Positions 41,826-51,648 are shown, counted from the stretch's first letter. The stretch: 64,000 bases of DNA from Paenibacillus baekrokdamisoli (GCF_003945345.1 NZ_AP019308.1:3906001-3970000); one strand, 5' to 3'. The notes: generated by a model not told the origin, from the letters alone. Numbers and translations are program-made.

Positions 41826-43692
41826 GCTTCACAATTGGAAACCGGATAATAGCCTCCGTTCCGGTTCCCAGATTACTTTTGAACTCCAATTTGCCTTCCA
41901 TAAGCTCAATAATACGGAACGTCACCATTAATCCAAGCCCTGTTCCTTTCGTTTGACTTGAGAAGTACGGCTCACCGAGTCTTTTGAGTGTTGACTCCTC
42001 CATGCCTCGTCCGTTATCCCTAATATGGATAATGGCTTCTCCTTGTTCTTCATACGCCCACAAATGAATACTGCCGCTCCCTTGCAGCGCTTCAATGCTA
42101 TTCTTAATAATATTAATAAAGGCTTGCTTCAATTTAGATGAATTGCCTCGCATATGTAGATCTTTGGGAATGTTCATGACGATCTTGCCACCCTCCTGAT
42201 TAGCAAGCGGCAGCAAAATACCTTCTACATGCAGCAGTTCCTCTGCTAGATTAAGCACGCATACTTCTTCCAGCTGTGGCTTAGCGAAGGTCAAATAATT
42301 CGTGATAATATTGGCTGCGCGGTCAAGCTCCTCAATGGCTAGCTTCAAATACTTGCGTTCCTTATCCGCATTCGTGAAGTCCCCCATTAGCTGTAGGAAT
42401 CCACGAGTCACTTGAAGCGGATTACGCACCTCATGCGCCACAGAAGCTGCAAGTTGACTAATAACCTCCATTTTCTCCGAGCGTTGAAGGCGGTTATTAT
42501 ACATTTCTAGCTCCTTCGAGTACTTCACGATTTGCATATGACTATGCGCGAATCGCTTGCCAAGCAAAATAACTAACGAGCAAATGAACCCAATAAGCCC
42601 ATATTTCCAAAGGTGCAGCTCATAGTACCCCTTATCCAGATAGAACCAGAGCAGCTCACCTGTGCCAATTAGAGCAAATAAGCCGAAGCCAGTCGAGATA
42701 AACACAGCATCCTTATTGCCTCTAACCGCGTAGATAATCGACATGATAAACAGAAGCATGAATTGCACGATCATCGTTATCCCAAAAGCAGTAACCGTCA
42801 GGAAGAAATAAACACCTCGTATGGGCACAATGTTCTGAAGGAGCAGCAAAAAGAAACAGAGCGATGAATAGTACACTTGAAAAATACGATACCTTCGAAT
42901 AATGCTATAGAGCCCTTTGCCAAAAATACTTTCAAAGAAGTAGGTCAGCGACGGCATAAGAGTGAATAAGGCTAAATCAAATAAATGTAGATAAACGGAT
43001 CCATAATTCCCGTAAAAGGTATACAGAAATGGAGAATAGGCAAGAAGCAGAATGCTAGCAGATAAAATAACTGCACTTAAGGAAAGCCATGCCGCAATCT
43101 GTCCTCTACCCAAGAATATCGAACAGATAAACATCAAGGTGGCTACAATTAGAAAGGAGCATCCTAGAATAATATCGATTAAATCCTCTTTGACATAGCT
43201 CACGGTGAATTGCTGATAATCGCCGATTTGCACTGTTCCAAGCAGCCCCATCTCTTCCATTGATGAATGAACGTGGATAAGAATGGTCTTGTCCGAATCA
43301 TTCACCTCAATAGGCAGGAGCAGTCTATTCTTCCCGTAAAGGTAATTGTAGCTATGCTGGTAAATTTGCTGCTCATCCATATACGCCGTAACATGCTCGC
43401 CGTATAAGTTATTAATAAACAAGCCCTCTCTATGGGAGATGTGCGGTAATACGAACTTAATCCATATCCCATGTGCACCAGCTTGCTTCGCTCTCACTAA
43501 GGTTTCTGGAGTGATTTGCTTATAGCCCTTCGAATCTATTGCCTCCATTAAGGAATACTCAGTATCCGTCTCCCATTTGATCTCCCAGCGATTGATCCTT
43601 GTCATCGCTTCAGCACTCGCATATGCCGAAAGAAGAGGAAGTAAACACAAGAGGACTATCATTATACCTAGTAACTTAGGTATGAATTTCAC
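41821..43692 (-). CDS. 7TMR-DISM sensor histidine kinase (paralogue 1)
   Basis: A 623-residue sensor. Signal peptide (1-27), extracellular 7TMR-DISM domain (about 30-165), seven membrane helices (about 170-378), coiled segment, then the kinase: H-box ASVAHEVRNPLQV with His 420, N-box NIIKNSIEAL near 527, G1 RDNGRGM, G2 TKGTGLGLMV near 590. The DISM domain is usually a carbohydrate- or envelope-ligand sensor. GTG start with GAGGTGG 4 bases upstream. No response regulator gene lies nearby. A close paralogue sits at 45993-47846 on the same strand. Confidence 0.92.
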   Translation of the reverse strand: MKFIPKLLGIMIVLLCLLPLLSAYASAEAMTRINRWEIKWETDTEYSLMEAIDSKGYKQITPETLVRAKQAGAHGIWIKFVLPHISHREGLFINNLYGEHVTAYMDEQQIYQHSYNYLYGKNRLLLPIEVNDSDKTILIHVHSSMEEMGLLGTVQIGDYQQFTVSYVKEDLIDIILGCSFLIVATLMFICSIFLGRGQIAAWLSLSAVILSASILLLAYSPFLYTFYGNYGSVYLHLFDLALFTLMPSLTYFFESIFGKGLYSIIRRYRIFQVYYSSLCFFLLLLQNIVPIRGVYFFLTVTAFGITMIVQFMLLFIMSIIYAVRGNKDAVFISTGFGLFALIGTGELLWFYLDKGYYELHLWKYGLIGFICSLVILLGKRFAHSHMQIVKYSKELEMYNNRLQRSEKMEVISQLAASVAHEVRNPLQVTRGFLQLMGDFTNADKERKYLKLAIEELDRAANIITNYLTFAKPQLEEVCVLNLAEELLHVEGILLPLANQEGGKIVMNIPKDLHMRGNSSKLKQAFINIIKNSIEALQGSGSIHLWAYEEQGEAIIHIRDNGRGMEESTLKRLGEPYFSSQTKGTGLGLMVTFRIIELMEGKLEFKSNLGTGTEAIIRFPIVKQ

Positions 43693-43898
43693 TGAACCAC
43701 CTCATGTTTGAAGTCATAATAATCATTAATTCGACAATTTTTGTCATAGCCCTTCTATACCCCTGAATTCTTATTTGCGTAGTTACAAGTTAGAAACATT
43801 CTTAACACGCTCTAGTTACAACTGCCTCTTAGAATGGAAATAGAAACGTGGATGCTAGATTCCTTGAGCCACGCTATAACATTTAGGAGGTTTTACAC

Positions 43899-44705
43899 TT
43901 GAAGAAAAAAACGCCAATTATATCCTTTATTCTACTTGGTTTGACAGGTTTCTCGCTAGTCTTTTTCGCAACTGACCTTCATCCATCAGAAGTATCTGCT
44001 TCTGCTTCTGCTTCCTCCGTCTCAGCCGTCTCATCTACCCAGACAAGCAGTCAAATAGCATTCACCAAATTCATGCATACCAATGCGCCTAGTCTAACCA
44101 TAAAGAAGAATAGCGCAGGTATCGCAATGGTGACGAATACCTCCAGCACAATCATTCTCGTGAACAAGAAGCGGGAGTTAGCTTCCACTTATAAACCATC
44201 TGATCTCGTAAAGCCGAATATTCCCTTCTCCTTCGCTGGAGACAGCCCTAAGAAGCTTATGCGTAAGCCGGCAGCTACCGCCATTGAGAATCTCTTCGCA
44301 GGGGCGAAGAAAGCCAATATTTCTTTGAAAGGCGTCTCTGCTTACCGTTCCTATGCGACTCAAAAAGCAATTTTTGATCGTAACGCTGCGCTTAAGGGTG
44401 CAGCTGTTGCCAACAAAACAAGCGCCCATCCTGGTCAGAGCGAGCATCAGACGGGACTAGCTATAGATGTATCTAGTTCAAGCGTTAACTATGCATTAGA
44501 GCAAAGTCTTGGCAAAACGAAGGAAGGCAAGTGGTTGAAAGCACATGCTGCCGAATATGGCTTCATCGTTCGATATGGTGAGGGACAAGAAAAGCTGACT
44601 GGCTATACGTATGAGCCTTGGCATTTACGCTATGTTGGCGTCTATATTGCGCAGGAAATAACGAAGCAAGGTTTGACATTAGAACAATATTTAATGAAAT
44701 ATTAA
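43899..44705 (+). CDS. D-alanyl-D-alanine carboxypeptidase, VanY/M15B family
   Basis: A 268-residue exported peptidase. N-terminal signal/anchor (5-26), a Ser/Ala-rich linker (SASASASSVSAVSS), then the M15B domain with AYRSYATQKAIFD, zinc ligands in GQSEHQTGLAIDVSS (His, Asp) and the catalytic Glu and third ligand in YEPWHLRYVG. It trims the terminal D-Ala of peptidoglycan stem peptides outside the cell. TTG start with AGGAGG 8 bases upstream. Its place between two sensor kinases suggests, without proof, an envelope link. Confidence 0.92.
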   Translation: MKKKTPIISFILLGLTGFSLVFFATDLHPSEVSASASASSVSAVSSTQTSSQIAFTKFMHTNAPSLTIKKNSAGIAMVTNTSSTIILVNKKRELASTYKPSDLVKPNIPFSFAGDSPKKLMRKPAATAIENLFAGAKKANISLKGVSAYRSYATQKAIFDRNAALKGAAVANKTSAHPGQSEHQTGLAIDVSSSSVNYALEQSLGKTKEGKWLKAHAAEYGFIVRYGEGQEKLTGYTYEPWHLRYVGVYIAQEITKQGLTLEQYLMKY

Positions 44706-44809
44706 TGAAAAAAAAGTAAGGATCTCGAAGGATAGATGATTGGATAGACAGTAGATGTTGTGACATATATCGCCTATAATAGGTTCATCTACAATGTCAG
44801 GAGACCAAT

Positions 44810-45580
44810 ATGCGCACACAAGAGCACTGGTTCGATCTCATGCTGACCACAACAACCGACCTTTTATTTGATAAGGAAACACAGTTATTAAGCTCGTATT
44901 ATGAACGTAATCTCGTGAAAAAAGCTTCCGTCCTGGATGTGGGATGCGGCAACGGGGCTTACTTATTAAGAATGAGCCAACAATTCCCCCTATGGTCATG
45001 CACGGGAATTGAGATGAATGAGCAAATCTATCGGTTTGCACAGACCAAGGTAAGTAAGGCAATCACAATTGTTCCTACTGCTTATCAGGACTATCATTCA
45101 CCCAAGCCTTACGACTATGTGCTGGTTCGTTTAATAGCGGCTCATCTGCCGGATCTAGCGCATTTCATGCGCTGGCTGCGAGAACGCATACATCCCGGTT
45201 CAATCATTATTATCATTGACGTAGAGGAAGAGATGCAGACTGAACTAACCGAGTCCAAGCTGCTTCCTCTCTTTAGCAATCTATACCAACAGATGAGAAA
45301 GCCCCTCCGAACGTCAAAGCTGATGAGCTTCAAGGACCTACTCTCACTGGAAGCAGTCTATGCTGGGCTACATCCAATTGAGCGGTTGAATTATGGAGTA
45401 ACGACGGATTCGCCTAGTACTAGGGAACAAATCTATAACTATATGAGGCATGTAACGGGGGCCCATTATGGCAGTGCTATTCCACCAGAGAGGGACAGGG
45501 AATTGGCCATTTGGTATGAAAGCCGGGACGAATCCTTTGCAATCAGGATGTTTGGTCTCGTACTCCAACTAAAGACTTAA
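44810..45580 (+). CDS. Class I SAM-dependent methyltransferase
   Basis: A 256-residue protein with the SAM-binding motif I VLDVGCGNGAYLLRMS near residue 43, acidic motif II CTGIEMNEQIY near 68 and YDYVLVRLIAAHLPDL (motif III region) near 103. The fold is that of the Methyltransf_25 group; the substrate cannot be told. AGGAG precedes ATG. It is followed by the NHLP-type precursor gene 112 bases later, so methylation of that peptide is one possible, untested role. Confidence 0.88.
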   Translation: MRTQEHWFDLMLTTTTDLLFDKETQLLSSYYERNLVKKASVLDVGCGNGAYLLRMSQQFPLWSCTGIEMNEQIYRFAQTKVSKAITIVPTAYQDYHSPKPYDYVLVRLIAAHLPDLAHFMRWLRERIHPGSIIIIIDVEEEMQTELTESKLLPLFSNLYQQMRKPLRTSKLMSFKDLLSLEAVYAGLHPIERLNYGVTTDSPSTREQIYNYMRHVTGAHYGSAIPPERDRELAIWYESRDESFAIRMFGLVLQLKT

Positions 45581-45692
45581 CTAGCTCTTTGAAAAAATAG
45601 TCGAATAGAATCATATTTTAGTGGATATTGTCATATTTACATGTTAAACTCTTTTTTGAAAGCATTATCCAATAGTAGAGGGTGAATATGTC

Positions 45693-45944
45693 ATGTCCGC
45701 AGAACAAGAATTGAAAGAGAAAATCATTGAGAAAGCCTGGAGCGATCCTGCCTTCAAGCAACTGCTCTTATCCGATCCAAAAGCAGCTTTACAGGAAGCA
45801 TTCGGACTTACTGTTCCAAGCGACATCCAATTAACTGTACTTGAAGAAACAGCTGCTAGCTTCTACCTCGTTATTCCTTCTGCACCTACAGCATCAGCAT
45901 CAGCAGCTGCGGACGATGGAGGCACCGTTCAGGGAATGTGGTAA
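45693..45944 (+). CDS. NHLP leader-family RiPP precursor peptide
   Basis: An 83-residue peptide. Residues 1-61 match the nitrile-hydratase-like leader peptide (NHLP): KIIEKAWSDPAFKQLLLSDP, KAALQEAFGLTVPSDIQLTV, then LEETAASFYLVIP. The remaining ~21 residues (from Pro 62) form the presumed core: Pro/Thr/Ser/Ala-rich, then DDGGTVQGMW. There is no Cys, so a lanthionine or thiazole product is unlikely; Ser, Thr, Asp and Trp are candidates for modification. GAGGGTGA lies 7 bases before ATG, and a terminator follows. No maturase or peptidase-ABC exporter is in the window. Confidence 0.85.
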   Translation: MSAEQELKEKIIEKAWSDPAFKQLLLSDPKAALQEAFGLTVPSDIQLTVLEETAASFYLVIPSAPTASASAAADDGGTVQGMW

Positions 45945-45960
45945 TACGTTTGACCCTCTG

Positions 45961-45992
45961 CGCTACGTGGTTAACCCACCTAGCGTTTTTTA
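45961..45992 (+). terminator. Terminator of the NHLP precursor gene
   Basis: CGCTA.GTGG pairs with CCACC.TAGCG and is followed by TTTTTTATT. The T run ends at the stop codon of the convergent kinase gene. Confidence 0.75.
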
Positions 45993-47846
45993 TTACGATG
46001 CCGGAAAGCGAATGATGGCCTCCGTTCCCACACCCTTCTCACTCTTAAATTCCAACTTCCCATTCATCAGCTCAATAATACGAAACGTGACCATAAGACC
46101 TAGACCCGTTCCGTTCACTTTATTAGAAAAATAAGGCTCCCCAAGCCTTTGTAGTACGTTCTCATCCATTCCCTCCCCGTTATCATGGAGATGGATAACA
46201 ATTTCTCCTTGGTGTTCAAAGGCCCATATTCGGATTACACCACTCTCGCCTAGTGCTTCTAAGCTGTTTTTCATCATATTAATGAAAATTTGCTTCAGTT
46301 TCGCATCATTGCCATGTAAATGAAGATGAGAGGGAACATTGAACTCAATCCGTGCGCCCTGTGTATCCGCGAAGGGCACGATAATTTGCTCGACATGCGC
46401 GAACTCCTTCGCTAAATTCAATCGACTGATCGTATCCAACTCCGGTGTCGCGAAGGACAAGTAATTCTTTATGATCTCCGCTGCCCGATCCAACTCCTCT
46501 ATCGCGACTTTCGTGAATCCCTGGGCCTTCTCATCCACTAATCTCTCACCAAGCAGCTGTAGAAAGCCGCGGGATACCTGAAGTGGATTGCGGACCTCAT
46601 GTGCCACCGAAGCGGCCAATTGACCAATGACATCCATCTTCTCCGAGCGTTGGATTTTCAGATTATAGGTCGCTAGCTCCTTCGAATATTGAACCATCTT
46701 TCTATGCGTCGCAGCCATTTTACGGCCTAGTAAGATAATAAGAGAACCAATGAATGCAAGCATCCCAAGCTTCCAGAGCTTGAAATCATAGGTTTCGGCT
46801 TGCAGGTAGAACCAAACCAGCTCTCCTATGCCTATAATCGCAAATATCCCCATCCCGATGGACAAGATTCGTGCTTCTATATTCCCCTTCAAGGCATAGA
46901 TAATGGTAAATACAATAATAAGCAGAAACTGTATGACCATCACAACACCTAATAGAGTAACAGTGAAGAAGAGATAGACATCAAAGTAGTTGTAATGTGT
47001 GAGCAAGTTGAGCATGGAACACATGCAACAAAAAATGGAATAGCCGATTTGGAATTTTCGAAGCTTACGGAATACCGCAAAGTAGCCTGCACCGAAAATA
47101 TTTTCAAAGAAATAGGTTAATGCCGGCAAAAAGAAGAAAAGCGCGAGATCAAACATACTGTAAAAAAAAGGGCCATATTGCCCATAAAAGGTGAAAAGGA
47201 AAGGGGAATAGGTAATCATCAAGACACCGATTGCCATAATCATAATACTCAAAGAAAGCCAGTTACGACGCTGCTCGTGATTCAAGAAGATCGCACTAAG
47301 CAGCATGATAAAGGATACGAAGAGAAAAGAGCAGCCAAGGAACACATCATTGAGGTTCGCTTTGACATAGTCGCCTTCTAATCTTTGATAGTTTCCGACC
47401 ACAATAGGAGAGAATAGCCCCAAGCGATCTGTATCTGTTTTCGCATGAATGAGAATTGTCTTACCCGAGCTTTTTGAATCTAAGGGGACTAGAATTCGAT
47501 AAATATCATACTTATAAGTGCGTGCATTCGTATAAATTTCTTTTCCATTCTCCAAAATTTGAACCTGATTCGCATACAGCTTGCTAATATATAAACCATC
47601 GTTATCATTAATCTGCGGAAGGGTGATTCGGATGGATACACTTGAACTGGCTTTTGGTTTTGTGGGTATGGCATTCTTAGATGAGTCAACAGATAACCAA
47701 TCCCCGTCCAACTCCCATTGCTGCTCCCATGCAAAGATGTCCGTTACAGCTTGTTCGTTCGCACAATAGGCAACCGTCGGCATGAACCAAAGAAGAAGGG
47801 TAAATAGGACAGCTATCGATAGCCTCGTTTTAGTAGAAGATTTCAA
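45993..47846 (-). CDS. 7TMR-DISM sensor histidine kinase (paralogue 2)
   Basis: About 617 residues, co-linear with the kinase at 41821: signal peptide, DISM domain (about 30-165), seven helices (about 170-375), H-box ASVAHEVRNPLQVSRGF, N-box NMMKNSLEAL, G1 HDNGEGM, G2 NGTGLGLMVTF. Identity to paralogue 1 is high in the kinase part and lower in the DISM domain, so the two may sense different ligands. The start is TTG 47846, with AGAGGTG 6 bases upstream; a GTG three codons earlier overlaps that site. It follows the DUF1904 gene by about 30 bases. No response regulator is adjacent. Confidence 0.92.
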   Translation of the reverse strand: MKSSTKTRLSIAVLFTLLLWFMPTVAYCANEQAVTDIFAWEQQWELDGDWLSVDSSKNAIPTKPKASSSVSIRITLPQINDNDGLYISKLYANQVQILENGKEIYTNARTYKYDIYRILVPLDSKSSGKTILIHAKTDTDRLGLFSPIVVGNYQRLEGDYVKANLNDVFLGCSFLFVSFIMLLSAIFLNHEQRRNWLSLSIMIMAIGVLMITYSPFLFTFYGQYGPFFYSMFDLALFFFLPALTYFFENIFGAGYFAVFRKLRKFQIGYSIFCCMCSMLNLLTHYNYFDVYLFFTVTLLGVVMVIQFLLIIVFTIIYALKGNIEARILSIGMGIFAIIGIGELVWFYLQAETYDFKLWKLGMLAFIGSLIILLGRKMAATHRKMVQYSKELATYNLKIQRSEKMDVIGQLAASVAHEVRNPLQVSRGFLQLLGERLVDEKAQGFTKVAIEELDRAAEIIKNYLSFATPELDTISRLNLAKEFAHVEQIIVPFADTQGARIEFNVPSHLHLHGNDAKLKQIFINMMKNSLEALGESGVIRIWAFEHQGEIVIHLHDNGEGMDENVLQRLGEPYFSNKVNGTGLGLMVTFRIIELMNGKLEFKSEKGVGTEAIIRFPAS

Positions 47847-47876
47847 CTCGGGCACCTCTATTCATTCTCTCTCTAT

Positions 47877-48206
47877 TTATGTACAGCTGCGTCCGTTTAT
47901 GTAATAGGCAGACTCTTGATACATTCTAAAGGCGATCTCTACCTCGGGCACACCTATGGATATAACATGACGCGCTAGTGCCGCAGCAAACGAATCTTGT
48001 ATCGCTTGTCCCCGTTCAAACCAGCCCACCTCAATAAAAGGATAGGTTGGAACCTGCTCGCCTCCGAATACGGATGTGGTCGATAGACAATCGATTGTAA
48101 AGTTATCTGTTCCACATTGACAGATGGCCGCCAGTTCCTCTATTAACGCTGTACTGATCGGTACAAGCTGGCTTGGGCTAATTCCTCTAACTAGTAATTG
48201 CGGCAT
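47877..48206 (-). CDS. DUF1904 family protein
   Basis: A 109-residue protein of the tautomerase-like DUF1904 family: MPQLLVRGISPSQLVPIST, IEVGWFERGQAIQDSFA, and VEIAFRMYQESAYYINGRSC. It begins with Met-Pro, as in tautomerases whose Pro 1 is catalytic, though no activity is known for the family. It lies 12 bases after the YpsA-like gene and just before the kinase, probably in one transcript. Confidence 0.85.
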   Translation of the reverse strand: MPQLLVRGISPSQLVPISTALIEELAAICQCGTDNFTIDCLSTTSVFGGEQVPTYPFIEVGWFERGQAIQDSFAAALARHVISIGVPEVEIAFRMYQESAYYINGRSCT

Positions 48207-48218
48207 AGCATGGTCTCC

Positions 48219-48776
48219 TCATTCATCGAATTGATTGAACTGCTCATCCTCGGCAAGATGTTGAAGATCTTCTCCGGTAATGGTAAAGATCGGGTAATCC
48301 ACAACAAGCGCATGCTTTAACGCAAGTTCTTTTATGTATTTGGGTGATCCATCCTGCTCTTCATCGTACATGAGAAGAAGTCCATCCGAATTCTGCAGCA
48401 GGAACCTGTCCTTCTCCTTAAATTGCCAAGGCCCATCATACTTCTTCTTTGTTACGCTGTTCACATAGTCCGCATTCGTAAGAATACCGTTATAGATCTC
48501 CTTCTTCTGGTCATTCCACTTCTCTTCCTGTTCCAAAAAAGGCGTAATAACGGCTAAGCGTAAATCCGGATAGCTAGCCTTCAGCTCAATTGCCACTTCC
48601 GCAGCCCACAGTTCCACACCCCATTGACCGCTTACAATAACCCAGCTAAGCCCTTCCTCTATCCATGGGATAAGCTGTTTACGTATTGCTTTCTTAATCA
48701 TGTCAATTCCAGGGTGTTTCATGGAATAAATACCAAGTTCTGTCGCCTTGTATCCCGTTATAAGAATCCGCTTCAT
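48219..48776 (-). CDS. DUF1273 / YpsA-like SLOG-family protein
   Basis: A 185-residue Rossmann-like protein. Typical parts are RILITGYKATELGIY at the N-terminus, VIVSGQWGVELWAAEVAIEL near 46 and RFLLQNSDGLLLMYDEEQDG near 122. YpsA of Bacillus subtilis affects cell division and protects against oxidative stress; SLOG proteins bind nucleotide ligands. AAGGAG lies 9 bases before ATG. Confidence 0.88.
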   Translation of the reverse strand: MKRILITGYKATELGIYSMKHPGIDMIKKAIRKQLIPWIEEGLSWVIVSGQWGVELWAAEVAIELKASYPDLRLAVITPFLEQEEKWNDQKKEIYNGILTNADYVNSVTKKKYDGPWQFKEKDRFLLQNSDGLLLMYDEEQDGSPKYIKELALKHALVVDYPIFTITGEDLQHLAEDEQFNQFDE

Positions 48777-48859
48777 AACCTGACACTCCTTGTACGTTCC
48801 TAACTATCAGGTTAGCACAAATTATCAGAATCACGAAGCACATTCGACAATTCTTGAAA

Positions 48860-48910
48860 AACTAAAACAGTGCCGCCATTCATGCCTGAGTAGGCATATC
48901 GGCAGCACTG
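48860..48910 (-). terminator. Terminator of xpt
   Basis: Minus strand CAGTGCTGCC pairs with GGCGGCACTG, with an inner ATGCC / GGCAT stem, followed by TTTTAGTTTTTC. Confidence 0.85.
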
Positions 48911-48935
48911 TGTTTTCAGGCAAAAATGACCATGA

Positions 48936-49577
<642 letters not shown>

Positions 49578-49590
49578 CTAGTGTAATAGC

Positions 49591-50523
49591 TTACCCCTTA
49601 GGATGATGTTCCTTAGGTTCGTCAATTACCGTTCCATTATCAAGTCTAATCCAAGTCGAGAAGTCTCTCTCTCCCTTATGCAGTCGAATGAGTCGCGATC
49701 CACGGCGAAAGCCATCTTTTCCATAGGTATGATAGCCGCTAGCTCGTCCATAACATAATCGAATACCATGTAGAGTGCCCCAATAATCATTAATATGATC
49801 ATGACCACAGAATGTACCGACGACATCGTCCATATCAAGCATTGCACTGAAGAAGCCCGAGTTAATCGGTGGACAACACACCTTCTCATGATGAGAGCCG
49901 TAGCAGGTTTCCTTCTTCCAAACCTCCTTATATTCTGGCAGAGGAATATGAAAGAATGCAAGGGCAGGAACAGGCTCACCCTGATTGGCGGCTGTTATTG
50001 ACTTCGACTGCTCCACATACCAATCGATTTGGTTGCGCTGAATCCATTGATAGCCTTCAATTTCAGGGATCTCCGAGTAGCTTCCGCTATCAAGAAAATA
50101 TAACGTTGCAACCGGGTTTTCTCCCTCCGCATCCTGTACTTGTATAACGAAATTGCCTTCACCCGCAATATCCGACGGTCCTGCCTCACTCAAACAATGC
50201 TCATGCTCCATCTGAACCTGCATCAGCTCTTCACGCGTTACCAAACTCTCCGTATCATGATTGCCGAATACTGCCGCCCAAGGAATACCGTTACGTTCAA
50301 TGATCGCTACCACATCGCGAAAGGATTGTCTCGGATCCGTGCAGCCATCGCTGTAAATTACATCCCCTGTGAATACGACAAGATCAGGGCTTTCCGCATC
50401 AATGACTTGCTGTATAAGCGCCGCTGTACGCAAGTCTTCACTTTCTCCATTTTGCCAATGCAGATCAGTGAATTGTGCAATAGTAAACGTACCATCCTGA
50501 CGAAAATGCAAAGATTTGCTCAT
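49591..50523 (-). CDS. Metallophosphoesterase
   Basis: A 310-residue calcineurin-like phosphoesterase. Metal ligands are in QFTDLHW near residue 16 (DxH), VVFTGDVIYSDG near 53 (GD), WAAVFGNHDTES near 83 (GNHD), a His in ALAFFHIPLPE and the GHDHIND motif near 240. No signal peptide. AGAGG lies 9 bases before ATG. The substrate is not evident; phosphodiesters or phosphate monoesters are possible. Confidence 0.9.
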   Translation of the reverse strand: MSKSLHFRQDGTFTIAQFTDLHWQNGESEDLRTAALIQQVIDAESPDLVVFTGDVIYSDGCTDPRQSFRDVVAIIERNGIPWAAVFGNHDTESLVTREELMQVQMEHEHCLSEAGPSDIAGEGNFVIQVQDAEGENPVATLYFLDSGSYSEIPEIEGYQWIQRNQIDWYVEQSKSITAANQGEPVPALAFFHIPLPEYKEVWKKETCYGSHHEKVCCPPINSGFFSAMLDMDDVVGTFCGHDHINDYWGTLHGIRLCYGRASGYHTYGKDGFRRGSRLIRLHKGERDFSTWIRLDNGTVIDEPKEHHPKG

Positions 50524-50582
50524 AGCTGCAACCTCTTTATAATTGGATTTGTATGAAAAATACGTCTCATCTTGCGCTTATA

Positions 50583-50598
50583 CGTAATACGTATTACG
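50583..50598. promoter_or_regulatory. 16-bp perfect palindrome before the metallophosphoesterase gene
   Basis: CGTAATACGTATTACG, directly next to the mgtC stop codon and 60 bases upstream of the phosphoesterase start. Operator-like; no regulator assigned. Confidence 0.35.
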
Positions 50599-51327
50599 CT
50601 ATAGCGATTCTCCACCCGTTTCTAAGCCGAATACACCGTCAATGGTAGCTAGAGATATGATAACCTCTTCAAACTTAATCGGTTTAATCAGCTTCACCTG
50701 TATACGCACGATGAGCAGTGTGTTGCTATCGGCATCTGCAGCCTCATCGTTCTCGACGAGCATTTTGCTAATTTGAAGGCCATTTCGGTTCAGCTCAGAG
50801 ACCACTTTATTCAAGCTGGACGAGCTCTTCTGAATCTTCATGACCAGCTCACGTTTTCGTTTATTCCTTGAAAATTTGCGTTCGAATTTATTCAGAAGGA
50901 ATAAGTTAATCACGACGAGCAAGGTTAGAGCAGCAGAACCGTAGTAGAATCCTGCGCCTACCGTCAGCCCAATAGCAGCAACAACCCAGAGCGATGCCGC
51001 CGTTGTAAGCCCCGAAACTGTAATGCCTGTACGGAGTATCGTTCCTGCTCCGAGAAAACCGATTCCGCTTACTACTTGAGCCGCCAGTCGTGAAGGGTCC
51101 AGCCTCACATTAGGTTCAGCCGCGAATTCCGCAAAGCCGTACATAGATAATAGAACAATACCCGCAGAGCCTAGGGATACGAGGATATGAGTTCGAAACC
51201 CAGCGGAATGTCCGCCAAGCTCCCGCTCGAGTCCAACTAACCCGCCAAGAATTAGTGCTAACACCAAACGAATGGTTAATTCCAAATTACTGATATGCCA
51301 TACTGATGGATCGTAAACTTGTGTCAT
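50599..51327 (-). CDS. MgtC/SapB family membrane protein
   Basis: A 242-residue protein. The N-terminal MgtC domain has four helices and the signature LGGLVGLERELGGHSAGFRTH near 33 (first 20: LGGLVGLERELGGHSAGFRT), then SGIGFLGAGTILR near 87. The C-terminal ~90 residues form an ACT-like cytoplasmic domain (QISKMLVENDEAADADSNTL). MgtC proteins modulate magnesium and phosphate homeostasis or the F-type ATPase. Start ATG, with AAGG 10 bases upstream. Confidence 0.9.
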   Translation of the reverse strand: MTQVYDPSVWHISNLELTIRLVLALILGGLVGLERELGGHSAGFRTHILVSLGSAGIVLLSMYGFAEFAAEPNVRLDPSRLAAQVVSGIGFLGAGTILRTGITVSGLTTAASLWVVAAIGLTVGAGFYYGSAALTLLVVINLFLLNKFERKFSRNKRKRELVMKIQKSSSSLNKVVSELNRNGLQISKMLVENDEAADADSNTLLIVRIQVKLIKPIKFEEVIISLATIDGVFGLETGGESL

Positions 51328-51613
51328 TTGCGTCCAGCCTTTCTCTATTTTCTATGATTTATGAAAAGAGTCAATGGATTCATGAAAATTTAATCGTATT
51401 TCCAGTTTCTATCCAAGGACTAATCAATCCGCTTCTTATTATTAATATTGTGTAAATGCCGTTAACCCTTCAAGTTCGACACCTATCCGTGTTCTCCTTC
51501 TTAAGTTATCTTACGGGATGATTGGTATGCTCATTCCTTTTACGATCAAGAATAGATATTTAAAATCAAGCGAGCATAACGGGGAGCCGGTGATCAGCAG
51601 CTTAAGGTAAAAT

Positions 51614-51648
51614 AAGAAGAAACGGCTATCGCCTTATATTTAAAAATA
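51614..51648 (+). repeat. Terminator-linked repeat, copy 4 (internally deleted)
   Basis: GAAGAAACGGCTATCGCC joined directly to TTATATTTAAAAA: the two outer edges of copies 2 and 3 without the ~70 central bases. It again runs into a terminator arm (51645). Confidence 0.65.
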
